A stretch of DNA of 18,692 bases, taken from NCBI GenBank assembly GCA_027575765.1, contig JANBPT010000934.1:1-18692 (forward strand). Reading direction: 5' to 3'. The stretch comes from Tieghemiomyces parasiticus (Eukaryota > Kickxellomycota > Dimargaritomycetes > Dimargaritales > Dimargaritaceae). The position numbers and the translations under genes were made by a program. This document shows positions 1 through 8,853 of this stretch, one piece after another; within the stretch, counting starts at the first letter, position 1; every line of letters begins with the position of its first letter. Below the pieces are notes generated by a model. That model searched no databases. It was not told the DNA's origin and saw only the letters and a program-made list of their open reading frames with translations.

Positions 1-387
1 TTCCATGGTAAGACGATCCAGGCCACCGATTGGGACGTCCGGTCGGCCGGCCCGCAGGATTTCAACCCGACGCCTAACATGGAACTGCTCGTGAAGGAAA
101 CCAAGGCCCTCCATAAAGTGCTCGGGAAGTACCTGCCCGTTGAGACGCTGCAGTCGGTCATGTCCAGCGTGCTCAGGATGTACACTCAGAAATTGCACGA
201 CCAGATCGCCGTGGTCGAGATACATACCGTCCAGGGTAAGCAACGACTGCTCGGTGACGTGCAGTACTTTATTCAAAGGTTGTCGGCCCTCGGGCACGTT
301 GAACCCCCAGGCAACGCCCTTGAGGTCCTTGTGAATAATATTACGGTGGGCGGCTCGTCCCTACCATCCAATCCGAGGCAGGTGTAG
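1..387 (+). CDS. VPS54: VPS54, GARP complex subunit, C-terminal part (5' partial)
   Basis: This frame is open from the first base and gives the last 128 residues of a larger protein, ending at TAG 385-387. The stretch with KETKALHKVLGKYLP, followed by a helical segment QSVMSSVLRMYTQKL and then a GDVQYFIQRLSAL-like helix, resembles the C-terminal end of Vps54 proteins, where a K-T-x-LH-x-L-x-x-LP pattern is followed by two amphipathic helices. Vps54 joins Vps51, Vps52 and Vps53 in GARP, which tethers endosome-derived vesicles at the trans-Golgi network. No intron is needed in the visible part. The last dozen residues (Gly/Ser/Pro-rich) look like a disordered tail. The identification rests on motif recall and the N-terminal part is outside the window, but the match is clear enough that I see no better alternative. 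Confidence 0.75.
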   Translation, partial: FHGKTIQATDWDVRSAGPQDFNPTPNMELLVKETKALHKVLGKYLPVETLQSVMSSVLRMYTQKLHDQIAVVEIHTVQGKQRLLGDVQYFIQRLSALGHVEPPGNALEVLVNNITVGGSSLPSNPRQV

Positions 388-495
388 CTCTACCCACCGG
401 TAGCGCCGCTCCCTTACTTTACACGCAACTTACCTAGCTCTTTTGCGGGGTGGACTTTCGCGCTTGGCCGCCTGCCGGCCCGTTGTGGCCCGGTC

Positions 496-501
496 AATAA
501 A
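496..501 (+). terminator. candidate poly(A) signal for VPS54
   Basis: A perfect AATAAA hexamer lies 109 bases after the VPS54 stop, at a normal fungal 3' UTR distance, in an AT-richer stretch. It is a short motif, so the call depends mainly on position. Confidence 0.45.
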
Positions 502-512
502 ATCACGTGTTT

Positions 513-520
513 TATAAATA
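513..520 (+). promoter_or_regulatory. candidate TATA box with adjacent E-box
   Basis: TATAAATA follows a palindromic CACGTG (504-509) by three bases. If used, it would drive the downstream mms22 transcript with a leader of roughly 300 bases, or a transcript carrying the small ORF at 601. There is no experimental start site, and the overlap with the VPS54 3' end makes the assignment uncertain. Confidence 0.25.
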
Positions 521-878
521 TCCACGCACATAGCGCTTGTTTACACAACACAACGCCCATTACTACTCCTTTCGGATAAGTTAACCGGGCCATAAGAAAG
601 ATGGCAATGGTCTCAGATTGTATTCGGCGCATGAGCATCGCTAATCGCTATCGGATCGGTAACCCCATCAGCACCATCGAGACTATGCTTTTTTTTGTTT
701 ACCCACGCCACCTGTTTACCCATTCCCCATACCGCAAGGGTCTCGTAATATTTACCCTTTCTGATAGCTTGTTTCTGGCATATTAGGGTGCATTCGCCCA
801 GCCAAGCATATCCCTACTCCTCACTTGTACCTTGACAGTTTTGTCTTTTTTTTTTGGTGCCCATTGCCCCAATCACGT

Positions 879-3800
879 ATGCCTGACGGTTCCATGAGCA
901 TTCCTGATGAACTGCCACCTTCTCAAGACTGGATGCCGTCGCCCTGGCCGGCGGGTATGGTCGAGGCGGTGTCCGATGCTGGGGAACCCGAGGTGACTAC
1001 CGTCGTCATTCCCGATGAGTCCACTCAATCTACTGTCGAGCCTTTGGCCACCCCCGTCGAGGTTAACACGCCAACTGACGAGTCCATACCTGAACCTCCA
1101 GTTTCCGAGGCGACCGCTGGACCTGGTCCACCCCGCGACGTCGACTCCGAGACCAGCGCGGCCGTTCCCGCCGTCACTGAAGACGCCGCCCTCCCACGCT
1201 ACTCGCTCCGCAAGCGGAAGGCCATCTCGCTATTTCCTTACACCATGCTATCGTGGGTGCAACCAGAGACCGTACCCCAGCAACCGGGCCAGATCCTGGA
1301 TTTATCGGTCCTGGAGGACCGGCGGCCGGCGAAGCGGAGTGTGCTAACACGACGGCTCGACCGATCGGCAGATCTAGATGAGCCCGCTACGAGGGAAGAG
1401 TCTTCCAGTCAACCGGTGACGACCGGGAGGACGACTCGACGGTACCAGTCCCGACGACGTGACCAGCAGCGGCGGCGGTGGCGTAACCGACAGCGGCAGA
1501 CGGGTCAAAGACGGCCGACTACGACGCTTCGCCCACTGGATAACACCCTGGGACCCACCGATGTTGCGCAGGACCCGTTATCCACTCCGATCGACCTGAC
1601 CTCAGCTCAAATTGACAGCAGTCAGCCCATGCCGCTCGTCACCCGCCGCCGAGATCGTCAACGCGCCGTCACCAGCCGGGCCCGTCTTCACCCATACCGC
1701 CACGCTCGCCAGCTCGCCCTCCAGCGGCGACGCACACTAGGCGCCAGACTCCTACGTCGCGTTGTGGATAATACCGTGCTATTTAGTGACTCTGATGGTG
1801 ACTACCTCGATGATCCGGAAGACGCGCCTGTCGACTGGGTGATTACCGTACCGTCCTTGTCGCCCACCCGCCGCTATGACTTATCGACTTCCCCTCGACC
1901 CACGGCCCGACCCTCACCGCGTACGCCCCGGACGATCACAAAACGACAATTGGCAGGTAAGCTCCCGGCCTCCTTCCTTAGCGTGTTTGGCGCCGGGACC
2001 AACACCCACGACCTAGCCGGTCCCGCGCGGACGATACCGCGAGCACGGCCCAACGCCGCAATTGAAACGGAGGCCCTCCCACATGTCGGCCGGAAACGTA
2101 TCCGCGCCCGCACGAGTCCAGAGTCATCCGATCGTTTGCGCCAGATCGCCAGTGACGAAGAGAGCCCGCTGTCCTCACCTCCTTTATTCCCGGTCCGCAC
2201 TCAGCATCATTTCAACCCGCGGGACCGGTCGCCCGTGCCCATCCAGCTCTCGTCCGATTCGGAGGTTGGCCAACTCCCCGATCTGGTTGACAGTGAAGAT
2301 GACAGCGACGGGTTATCCGATGGTAAGCCTGACTGGCCTTTCGGCCTACCATCTACCCGTCGCCCCCGGGTCACTCAGACGTCTCTCACTGGCGGTCGGT
2401 CCTACCGCGACCCAGCCCGGTCACTACCTCGCCAGGCCCCGCAATCAACGCGCCGGAGCCGCCCAGCGCTCATCAACAACCGCGCCGATCGACCCCTACG
2501 TAATCATCGCCCAGGGGCCACGCGCCAGTTGCAAAGGCGATTGCCGTCTGCCAACTCATGGTCGACCGTTGCCAGTAACGCTGATGTGGAGCCAATTGAG
2601 CGCTACGCCGATTTCGAATCCGCGCGCTCGCAGCGCCACCGGTTCGATTTCTTAGACGGGCCTCTCAGCAGTCCAGTCGTATCGCCCGGTTCCTCACCAC
2701 CACAGCGGCGCCGGCGGTCGACCGGGATTGTACACCGGCGTAAGCCAGCGACTAGAGAGAAGAAGTCGCGGGCAGGTGGTTTGGCTGCCGCCGTGCGTGC
2801 AACCACCGCAAGTAAACTGCGGCGGCCAGCTGATCCGACCCAACAGACACAATTGGCTCCGAAAACGCCCAACCAAACGTTGACTTCAACACGCCGGCCT
2901 CGCCCCCGGTCAACCGCTTTATCACCTACGCGACGAACCTTGGCACCTCAAAGTAGAAAATCTAGACCTCGACCGAGCAACAGGGTCTCCGTTACACGGC
3001 CACGGGCAGCACACACTCCCTCACGGATCCAGAGTACTGCGAACCTTGCCCCGGCTCCAGCCACCCGTAAGCCCCGACAGCGCGCTACGGCGACCCCTAG
3101 TACTTCGGTAGTTACCGGCTCCACGAACCGTCCTATCCGCAGTTTCCTCGACTACTGTGAGCGAGGGTACGTACCAGGGTTCCGCCCCCACCGACCCACT
3201 GTCGCCGGGCAGCCCGATCCACCCCGTCCACCGGCGGACAGTGATTCTTTCCCGTCCTTCAGTCAGCCCCTCACCCTTCCGACGCCGGCGCCTGGCCGGG
3301 TGGCCAATGTCAAATCTGTCGCACCCGACTATCTACGCGTTGCCCACCGTACGCTTCGCCGTCGCGCTGAACGCGGCCAATCTGTTGTGGACCAACCTTG
3401 GCGTAAAACCATCCAGGCCGTGCCTTCCACTCCACTCGACGCCATCGCCCGGCCCCCACAGGCCGTAAAATCCAAACGATCCCAACGGCGGCTCTTTGAT
3501 ACCTCCGGTTCGGGGACCTCGGAAACATTGGCGCCCCCTCTGCACCTCCCACCCTCGAGTCCTACCCCGTCTATCGTGTCATTTCGGTGGGCCGCTGATC
3601 AAGAAGACACCGCCCAACCCGTACTTGAATACTGGCGAAGTAACTACATGTCACTCCCACTCTCTCCGTCCACGCCCCCACTGCCCCCGTCACCCAAGGT
3701 ATTGGCAGAGCTACCACCCAATCACCTAGAGTTCCCAGCTTACTTCCCACATCATAGGGAGTCGGAATCGGATACTCCCGCGACGCCACCTGCGCGATCC

Positions 3801-6800
3801 GCATCACCCACGCCAACACCACGGCTGGGATCAGATCTCGCTACCCTAGAAACACTGCCACTTAAGACAGGCCCGGCGACGGTACGGTTCCCCCCGTTCA
3901 CCACCTGGTTCAATCATGACCGAGTCACCCGCCTCTCGCCGGGTACCTCCCTATCCGCCAAGAGCTACGCTGGCCAGGGCCACCTGGCCACGTTTCTTCG
4001 CAAACGGGCTGACCTGCCGGACACCACCATGCCCGCCCTGACCGTGCACTCACGCTCAGTCTACGGTCGCAGCCGCGACATCGTGGAGAGTTTCAGCGCC
4101 TGGCGTGACAGTTTCGATGTCGACATGGCGGGTTTCGAGCAGCGACAGCGCCAAGTAAACCACGAAATGACCGCGCTCATCTCTGGCGACCCCGACCCCG
4201 CTACCCCGCTGGATCTCTCACGGGCGGCTTTAGTCGCCGACATTGATGACAGCGTCGGGTTCATGATCCATACGGTCGACACCATCACCCATGGATTCTC
4301 GCTGTTCACTATCGATCAGCTCGACTGGGCCACCCAAAGAATCCTCGAGGGTCTGGATCGGCTAGCCACTACGTGTTGGACTACCCTAGCTAATACGTAC
4401 TGCGCTTGGGGGGATCAACCCCTGGCCTCCGACCCTGACTTCGAAACAAGCGTGCCCAATACTCCGCCGGATCGCGGGACTGACCGCGAACACTGGTTTC
4501 GACTCACCCGTCGCCCAGCCGTCCAGTTGGCCTGCCTCACCCTCTGGTACCTGACCGACTGGGCAGTCAGCCTCGCCCGTATACTGGAGTACCGTAGACC
4601 CGGCAGTGCGGATCCACTTGCCGTAGGGTGTCGCGCACGGTCCAATGCTCTTCTGGTGGGGCTATTGGCGTGGCTGGTTTGGTTGCGCTTAAGTCCCCTG
4701 CCGCTGGGGACGGAGGAAGGTGTGGCTTATTACTGCCGGAATAGCATCGTTCAGCCCTGGACGGCCGAGCTATGGGTGTACCTACTGGCCTGCTGCGCTG
4801 CCCGGCCCCTAGATTTGCCAACCGGACTGGCGTGGTCAGAGATTACCCACGGCGAGTGGTCAGGGCTGGTTGCCAAAGTCGAGACGTTATCGCCGTCGGA
4901 TACCACACCGTACGGTACGGATGCTCTAGTGGGAAATCTGCTGCTGGCCCAACTCGAAGGCGGGCTAAATGTGCTGGCTCGCGCTGTTAGCTCCGGGGGC
5001 CTACCCACTACCACCTTACCACCCTATCTGCGCTTCAACCACGCCGTTGCCCAGGTCGAACGAGCGTGGGCATTCTACTTTGCTTTGCTGCCCTGGTCCC
5101 ACATGGACCCCCACGGGTTAGCCCGGACACCTCGCCCGACCGATTTCAATCCACGGCCTTTAACCGGCCCCTTCACGCCTACAATGTTACGCCTTCTGCT
5201 CCACCTTGTGGCGTCCCCAAGTTCCCCTTACCGAGGTCCTAACTCAGATGCCGCGATACACGGCTTCACTCGACTCTTTCCGGCGGGCTGGACCTATACC
5301 TCAACCCGCACCCTTGATGAGTACACCATTCACACGGTGCGGCGTTGCCACGCGCTGGCCGCCCGCTGGGATACCGGTCTACCTCCGGCTGCCGTCGTCC
5401 CACTGTACCGCCTGTTTGCGCATCGTCAGCTGGACGACCTGGCCTGTGAGACCCGCCACCGGATCCCACCATTCCTGACCGCACCAAGCCCGGAGTCGCC
5501 CCCGGACCATGCTGTACAACCGTACCTGGTCCTGGACCGAGACTCTACTGATAGCGAACCCGGTGACTTGTCGTACGATCCAGCTAATGAATTACCAGAT
5601 AATGCATTCCATGTTTTTCTCAAGCTATGCGGCTTAGTACTCCTCCACTGGGTCGCTCAGTACCAACGGCTGAGTCTTACCGATCCCCCCGCTGCGGCAC
5701 GTAAGCGCAAGGAAATCCTCCAGGTAGTTTCACAACTCTCACCCACCCGCGTCATGACTTTTCCTGCGAACACGTCGACGACTACTGGCGCCCAGGGCAC
5801 GACTCCAACCTATACCTACGCCGCGCTGGGCAATCACTACGCCCTCCTACTCCTCTTCCTTCGCACCCTACCAGCGACCATCCGTCCGCACTGGCCGCTC
5901 GCCCAATTCACCAGCTACCTCGACTTCAAACGCAGCGATGCGGTGGCCCGCAAAATCTTTTTCGAGGCCCTATTCTTTGCCGCCTGGATCCATCTCCGCT
6001 TGACCAAACCGGTCGGTCCGTTGATTCGCACCTTCTTTGGCCATTGGCGGATCATGGCCGAGGAATACGTCGAAGTGACTAAAGCCAATCCCCCGGGTCA
6101 GGGCCAGGGGGGAGCGCGCGGGACGGAGGGGTTCTGGGGTCTAAGGCTCACACAGGCCCAGAAGAGGGCGAAGGCCGAGCGACTAAGGATGCTGCGAAGT
6201 GGTATGTTTTATATTAACCGACTGGTCACGTGTCTCGAAGAGGTCGCCACGCCATGGACGGTCTACCACTTGACTTTTTTGACGCAGCTCTACGATGATG
6301 CCCGTAAGTACCACTTGTCCAACGTTCGTAGCAAGAGTAGTCACGAGGTTAAGATGTCGGATGCTAACCTGTTTCCCTTTAAAATAACTTTACGCCCCCT
6401 CCACACTCCCCATGTTCACTCCCGCCACGCTAATCATGCCAGCGTATGTTCAGATTTTTGAGAGCCAGCCGGCTTTAGCCCGCACCCTGAGCAAGGACAC
6501 CTTGGGCCTACTGAAACGGTTGGCTCGCTTGGTTACACAGAGCCTAGAAAGTCTAGCGCCCATGGACTCGCCGGTTGAAGTAAACGATGCGGCAGCGTCG
6601 GGGTTGGTCGCCCCGACGATTGTACCGGCCGCCACGGCACCCGCCACCGATGGCGACTGGGAAATGGATGACCTGGACGACGACACCATGGCCGAATTGC
6701 TAGCCGCGGCAGAGGCACCAAACCTTCCAGGGGCCGCCCCCGCGGTCGCCGCGGATACTCTACGACCCGTCGTGGAAATCGAGGCCACCGCCCTCGCCCT

Positions 6801-7773
6801 ACTCCAAGCGGCCGACCAATCCGCCGCCGCTCCGCTTCGGCGCTGGATCATTGGCATCTGTTCCGGTCTCTACGACCACGCGACACGTAGCCCGGACAAT
6901 GACGACAATACCAACGGGCCGATCGCCGGCGCCGGCCGTGGCCACCCCTCGAATAGTTCGGCACCGGATCGACTCCACCTCCATATCCTCAGGACGCGTG
7001 TCAACAGTACTACGCAAGCGGCCCTCTGGTGCCTAGCCGACCACGCCCGGTTTCTGGTTCACCGGCGGTATAAAGGCTGGGAGCAGTACCTATTTCCCTT
7101 TGGTACCGACTCTTTACAAGTCATTTCGCCCCCAGCCGTCCGCCGACATGTCCTCCTCATTTTCCTCGCGGCTGTCCTCCCACGTCACCCGGAACTCCTA
7201 CAGCGTCATCCAAACCCGGTCTACCAGCTGTGGTTCGAAACGGTTGCCGATAGCCAGCTGTCGTGCCAGCATAATCTGACGCGGGCCATCATGAACGCGC
7301 CATCTCCGGATCGGTTCCTGTTTCACCACCTGCCAGTAACGTTCGACCACCGCACCCAACGGTACCAGCTGACCCGCGATGAATTTAAACGGTTGCGCAC
7401 CGGGATCATCGACGGGGTTCTGGCCAATCTAGGTGCGCACTACCGGTCAACCCTTGATATGCACGATACCCTAAGGGGGGATGGTATGAGCGGTATCGGG
7501 ACCTATGATGTCGACCGCCGCATAAGCCTCCGAAACAAATACGCGGGCTACCTGCGCACGCTGCTCGCCACGATGAAGGAATGCTTTACGGCCGAGCAGA
7601 CCGCCCACGAGGAACGGCAATATACTATGCGGCTTCTCCACCCGGTCCTGGCCTCCCTCGCTGCCCATGGAGGAGAACTCCTATTGGCCCCACCGCCCGT
7701 CGGCGCCGGCGTACCTGCCGACTGGCGCTTCTTTTCATCGGGTGTCCTCCCGATACCCCCCACCGACGGATGA
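879..7773 (+). CDS. mms22: Mus7/Mms22-family replication-fork repair protein (two exons)
   Basis: Predicted join of 879-6303 and 6443-7773, 2251 residues. The frame is open further 5' without an ATG; ATG 879 is the first one. Residues 1 to about 1080 are Arg/Pro/Ser/Thr-rich and look disordered. They include a basic motif YSLRKRKAISLFPYT (108-122), acidic patches near 300-318 and 468-480, and a SUMO-interacting-motif-like VPIQL-SSDSE (453-462). The rest is helical and Trp/Leu-rich. The C-terminal 450 residues carry the most recognisable family features: KGWEQYLFPFGTDS around W2021, WFETVADSQLSCQH, then a RFF-x(5)-LPIPPTD ending that recalls the family's RFF-(n)-FPLPATDPTY motif. In yeasts Mms22 acts with Rtt101-Mms1 ubiquitin ligase at damaged forks, and animal MMS22L pairs with TONSL. 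Codon use is relaxed, unlike ACLY. The stop at 7773 may be premature (see findings). Family assignment is by motif memory. Confidence 0.72.
6304..6442 (+). other. mms22: predicted intron of mms22
   Basis: The donor is GTAAGT at 6304 and the acceptor is AG at 6441-6442, giving 139 bases. Two branch-like sites are present, CTAAC (6364-6368) and CTAAT (6430-6434); the second is only 9 bases from the acceptor. Splicing joins phase 1 to phase 1 and makes an uninterrupted passage LYDDA-P-YVQIFESQ. Without splicing the first frame stops at 6461 and the conserved C-terminal block is lost. The nearby CAG at 6451-6453 would shift the frame. Confidence 0.7.
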
Positions 7774-7930
7774 CCTATATATGGCACGACCTCTGCATGG
7801 CCTGGCCCGGCACGGGCCCAGCATCCGTAGTGAACTTGGAGGTCTTTGGTGGGATAGTGAGAGTGACCGTGACCCTCTCATCCTGCAACATACCGGGCGA
7901 CTGGAGAATGACAAGGAGGAGGAGGGAGAG

Positions 7931-7982
7931 GAGGATGGGGTCGATTTAACGTGCCTTAGGTGCGACACTCAACATAGCGGTG
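7931..7982 (+). repeat. left arm of imperfect inverted repeat
   Basis: This 52-base arm is the reverse complement of 8203-8254 at about 47 of 52 positions, without gaps. It contains a perfect 19-base core (7940-7958 against 8227-8245). The purine-rich flank 7911-7930 also faces a pyrimidine-rich flank 8255-8275, extending the similarity loosely. A transcript through both arms could fold into a long, nearly complete stem with a loop of about 220 bases. Confidence 0.85.
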
Positions 7983-8202
7983 GCTGTTTTTGTAAAGATA
8001 CGGGGGAGGGGAGGAGGTTGAGAAGGAAGTAAATATAATCGTGAAAATCAAGGATGGCGCAAATTCGGCGGCACTAGGGGTTTAGGTTATGGGGTCCATA
8101 TCGCCCAATAGGCGACACCAATAGTTACGGAGCTCACTCACAATATTTGCAATTGCCTGGGCCAGAGTCTGGAGGGCGGGTATATCAGGCAGTTGGAATA
8201 GC

Positions 8203-8254
8203 CGCCGCCATGTCGAGTGTCGCACATAAGGCACGTTAAATCGACCCCATCCAC
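8203..8254 (-). repeat. right arm of imperfect inverted repeat
   Basis: This is the partner of 7931-7982. Mismatches are scattered single bases, as expected of an old inverted duplication rather than a fresh one. I did not find terminal inverted repeats plus a target-site duplication that would make this a complete transposon. Confidence 0.85.
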
Positions 8255-8373
8255 CACCTCCCTCTCTCCACTGGAAGGCTGCCACTAGTACGCCTTCAGC
8301 CATGCCTACCTGGATGCCTTCCTTTGGGGGGGAGGGTGGCAACTACGTTGAATCAATTCAGCTCAGACGGTGA

Positions 8374-8847
8374 TCGCCGATAACATTCATAACGAGTATC
8401 CCTACAACTGACTACTTGGACAATCTCCGGGCCAAGCACCGGAAACACTACCTGAGGTACGATAGCAAGTCACAACGCTGGGACCAACATGACTCTGATG
8501 AAGTGGCATTAATATCTGCGTCATCCCCCCCCCATGAGCGAGGCAAAGACCATGGATAATCTCGTCGAGTTGACGCTGCGCGTTGTTGACAAGGTAATGG
8601 TGGCGGCTAATGGTACTTACTCTCTGCTCTTACCCGTGCGCGTGCAGACTCTCCACCACGTTGTAGAGCAGGCCGGAACAAGACAAAGTTCAGTTTCATC
8701 TGCGGTGGCGGCACACTGGCAGACGTACCTGCAGGCTTTGGGATACATCCCTTCAACCACGGCGACTGTGCCCAGCACGGGGGCGATTGGCAATGGTAGC
8801 CTCGACTTACCAGCATCGATTGTCATGCACCGCTTGAAAGACATGTT
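8374..8847 (+). pseudogene. coding-like stretch broken at a nine-C run; gene fragment or mis-called exon
   Basis: Two adjacent open frames look protein-like. The first covers 8374 to the C run and reads naturally around YLDNLRAKHRKHYLRYDSKS and WDQHDSDEVALI. The second starts at ATG 8534, directly after nine C (8525-8533), and encodes up to 105 residues including MDNLVELTLRVVDKVMVAAN and a helix-like LHHVVEQAGTRQSS. The frames differ by one base, so a ten-C run would fuse them into about 158 codons. The second frame stops at TAA 8849-8851, but that TAA sits inside a perfect GTAAGT (8848-8853), so the true exon may end at 8847 and be spliced onward. No domain was recognised and no downstream exon is convincing. 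It may be a decaying gene, a gene with a sequencing slip, or chance. Confidence 0.35.
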
Positions 8848-8853
8848 GTAAGT

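Larger units (their letters stand above)
388..878. other. intergenic region between VPS54 and mms22
   Basis: About 490 bases lie between two genes on the same strand. They contain a perfect AATAAA (496-501), a CACGTG E-box (504-509), a TATAAATA (513-520) and a run of ten T (846-855) just before the mms22 start. A 61-codon ORF from ATG 601 to TAG 786 starts in a good context (A at -3, G at +4) about 80 bases after the TATA-like box. Its product resembles nothing I know, and it may be an upstream ORF in the mms22 leader or chance. No RNA gene was recognised. Confidence 0.6.
7774..8373. other. 3' flank of mms22 containing an inverted repeat
   Basis: This is the immediate 3' flank of mms22. One frame (codons starting at 7769, 7772 and so on) stays open to TAA 8030-8032 and may be a frameshifted continuation of mms22: its first codons read T-D-D-L-Y-M, and later it is acidic (EEEGEED) and Cys-containing. 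On the other strand an 86-codon ORF spans 8342-8082 with an ATG start and no recognised domain. The two arms of an imperfect inverted repeat lie inside these two ORFs. No poly(A) hexamer AATAAA was seen. Confidence 0.4.

Noticed and set aside
601..786. 61-codon ORF with a good start context downstream of a TATA-like box
   Set aside because: It is too short to separate from chance, has no recognisable features, and joining it to the mms22 frame needs a weak GTAACC donor. An upstream ORF in the mms22 leader remains possible.
825..878. 5' extension of mms22 to a TTG at 825
   Set aside because: Non-ATG starts are unlikely in a fungal nuclear gene. ATG 879 is the first ATG in frame, and the extension is the translation of a T-run.
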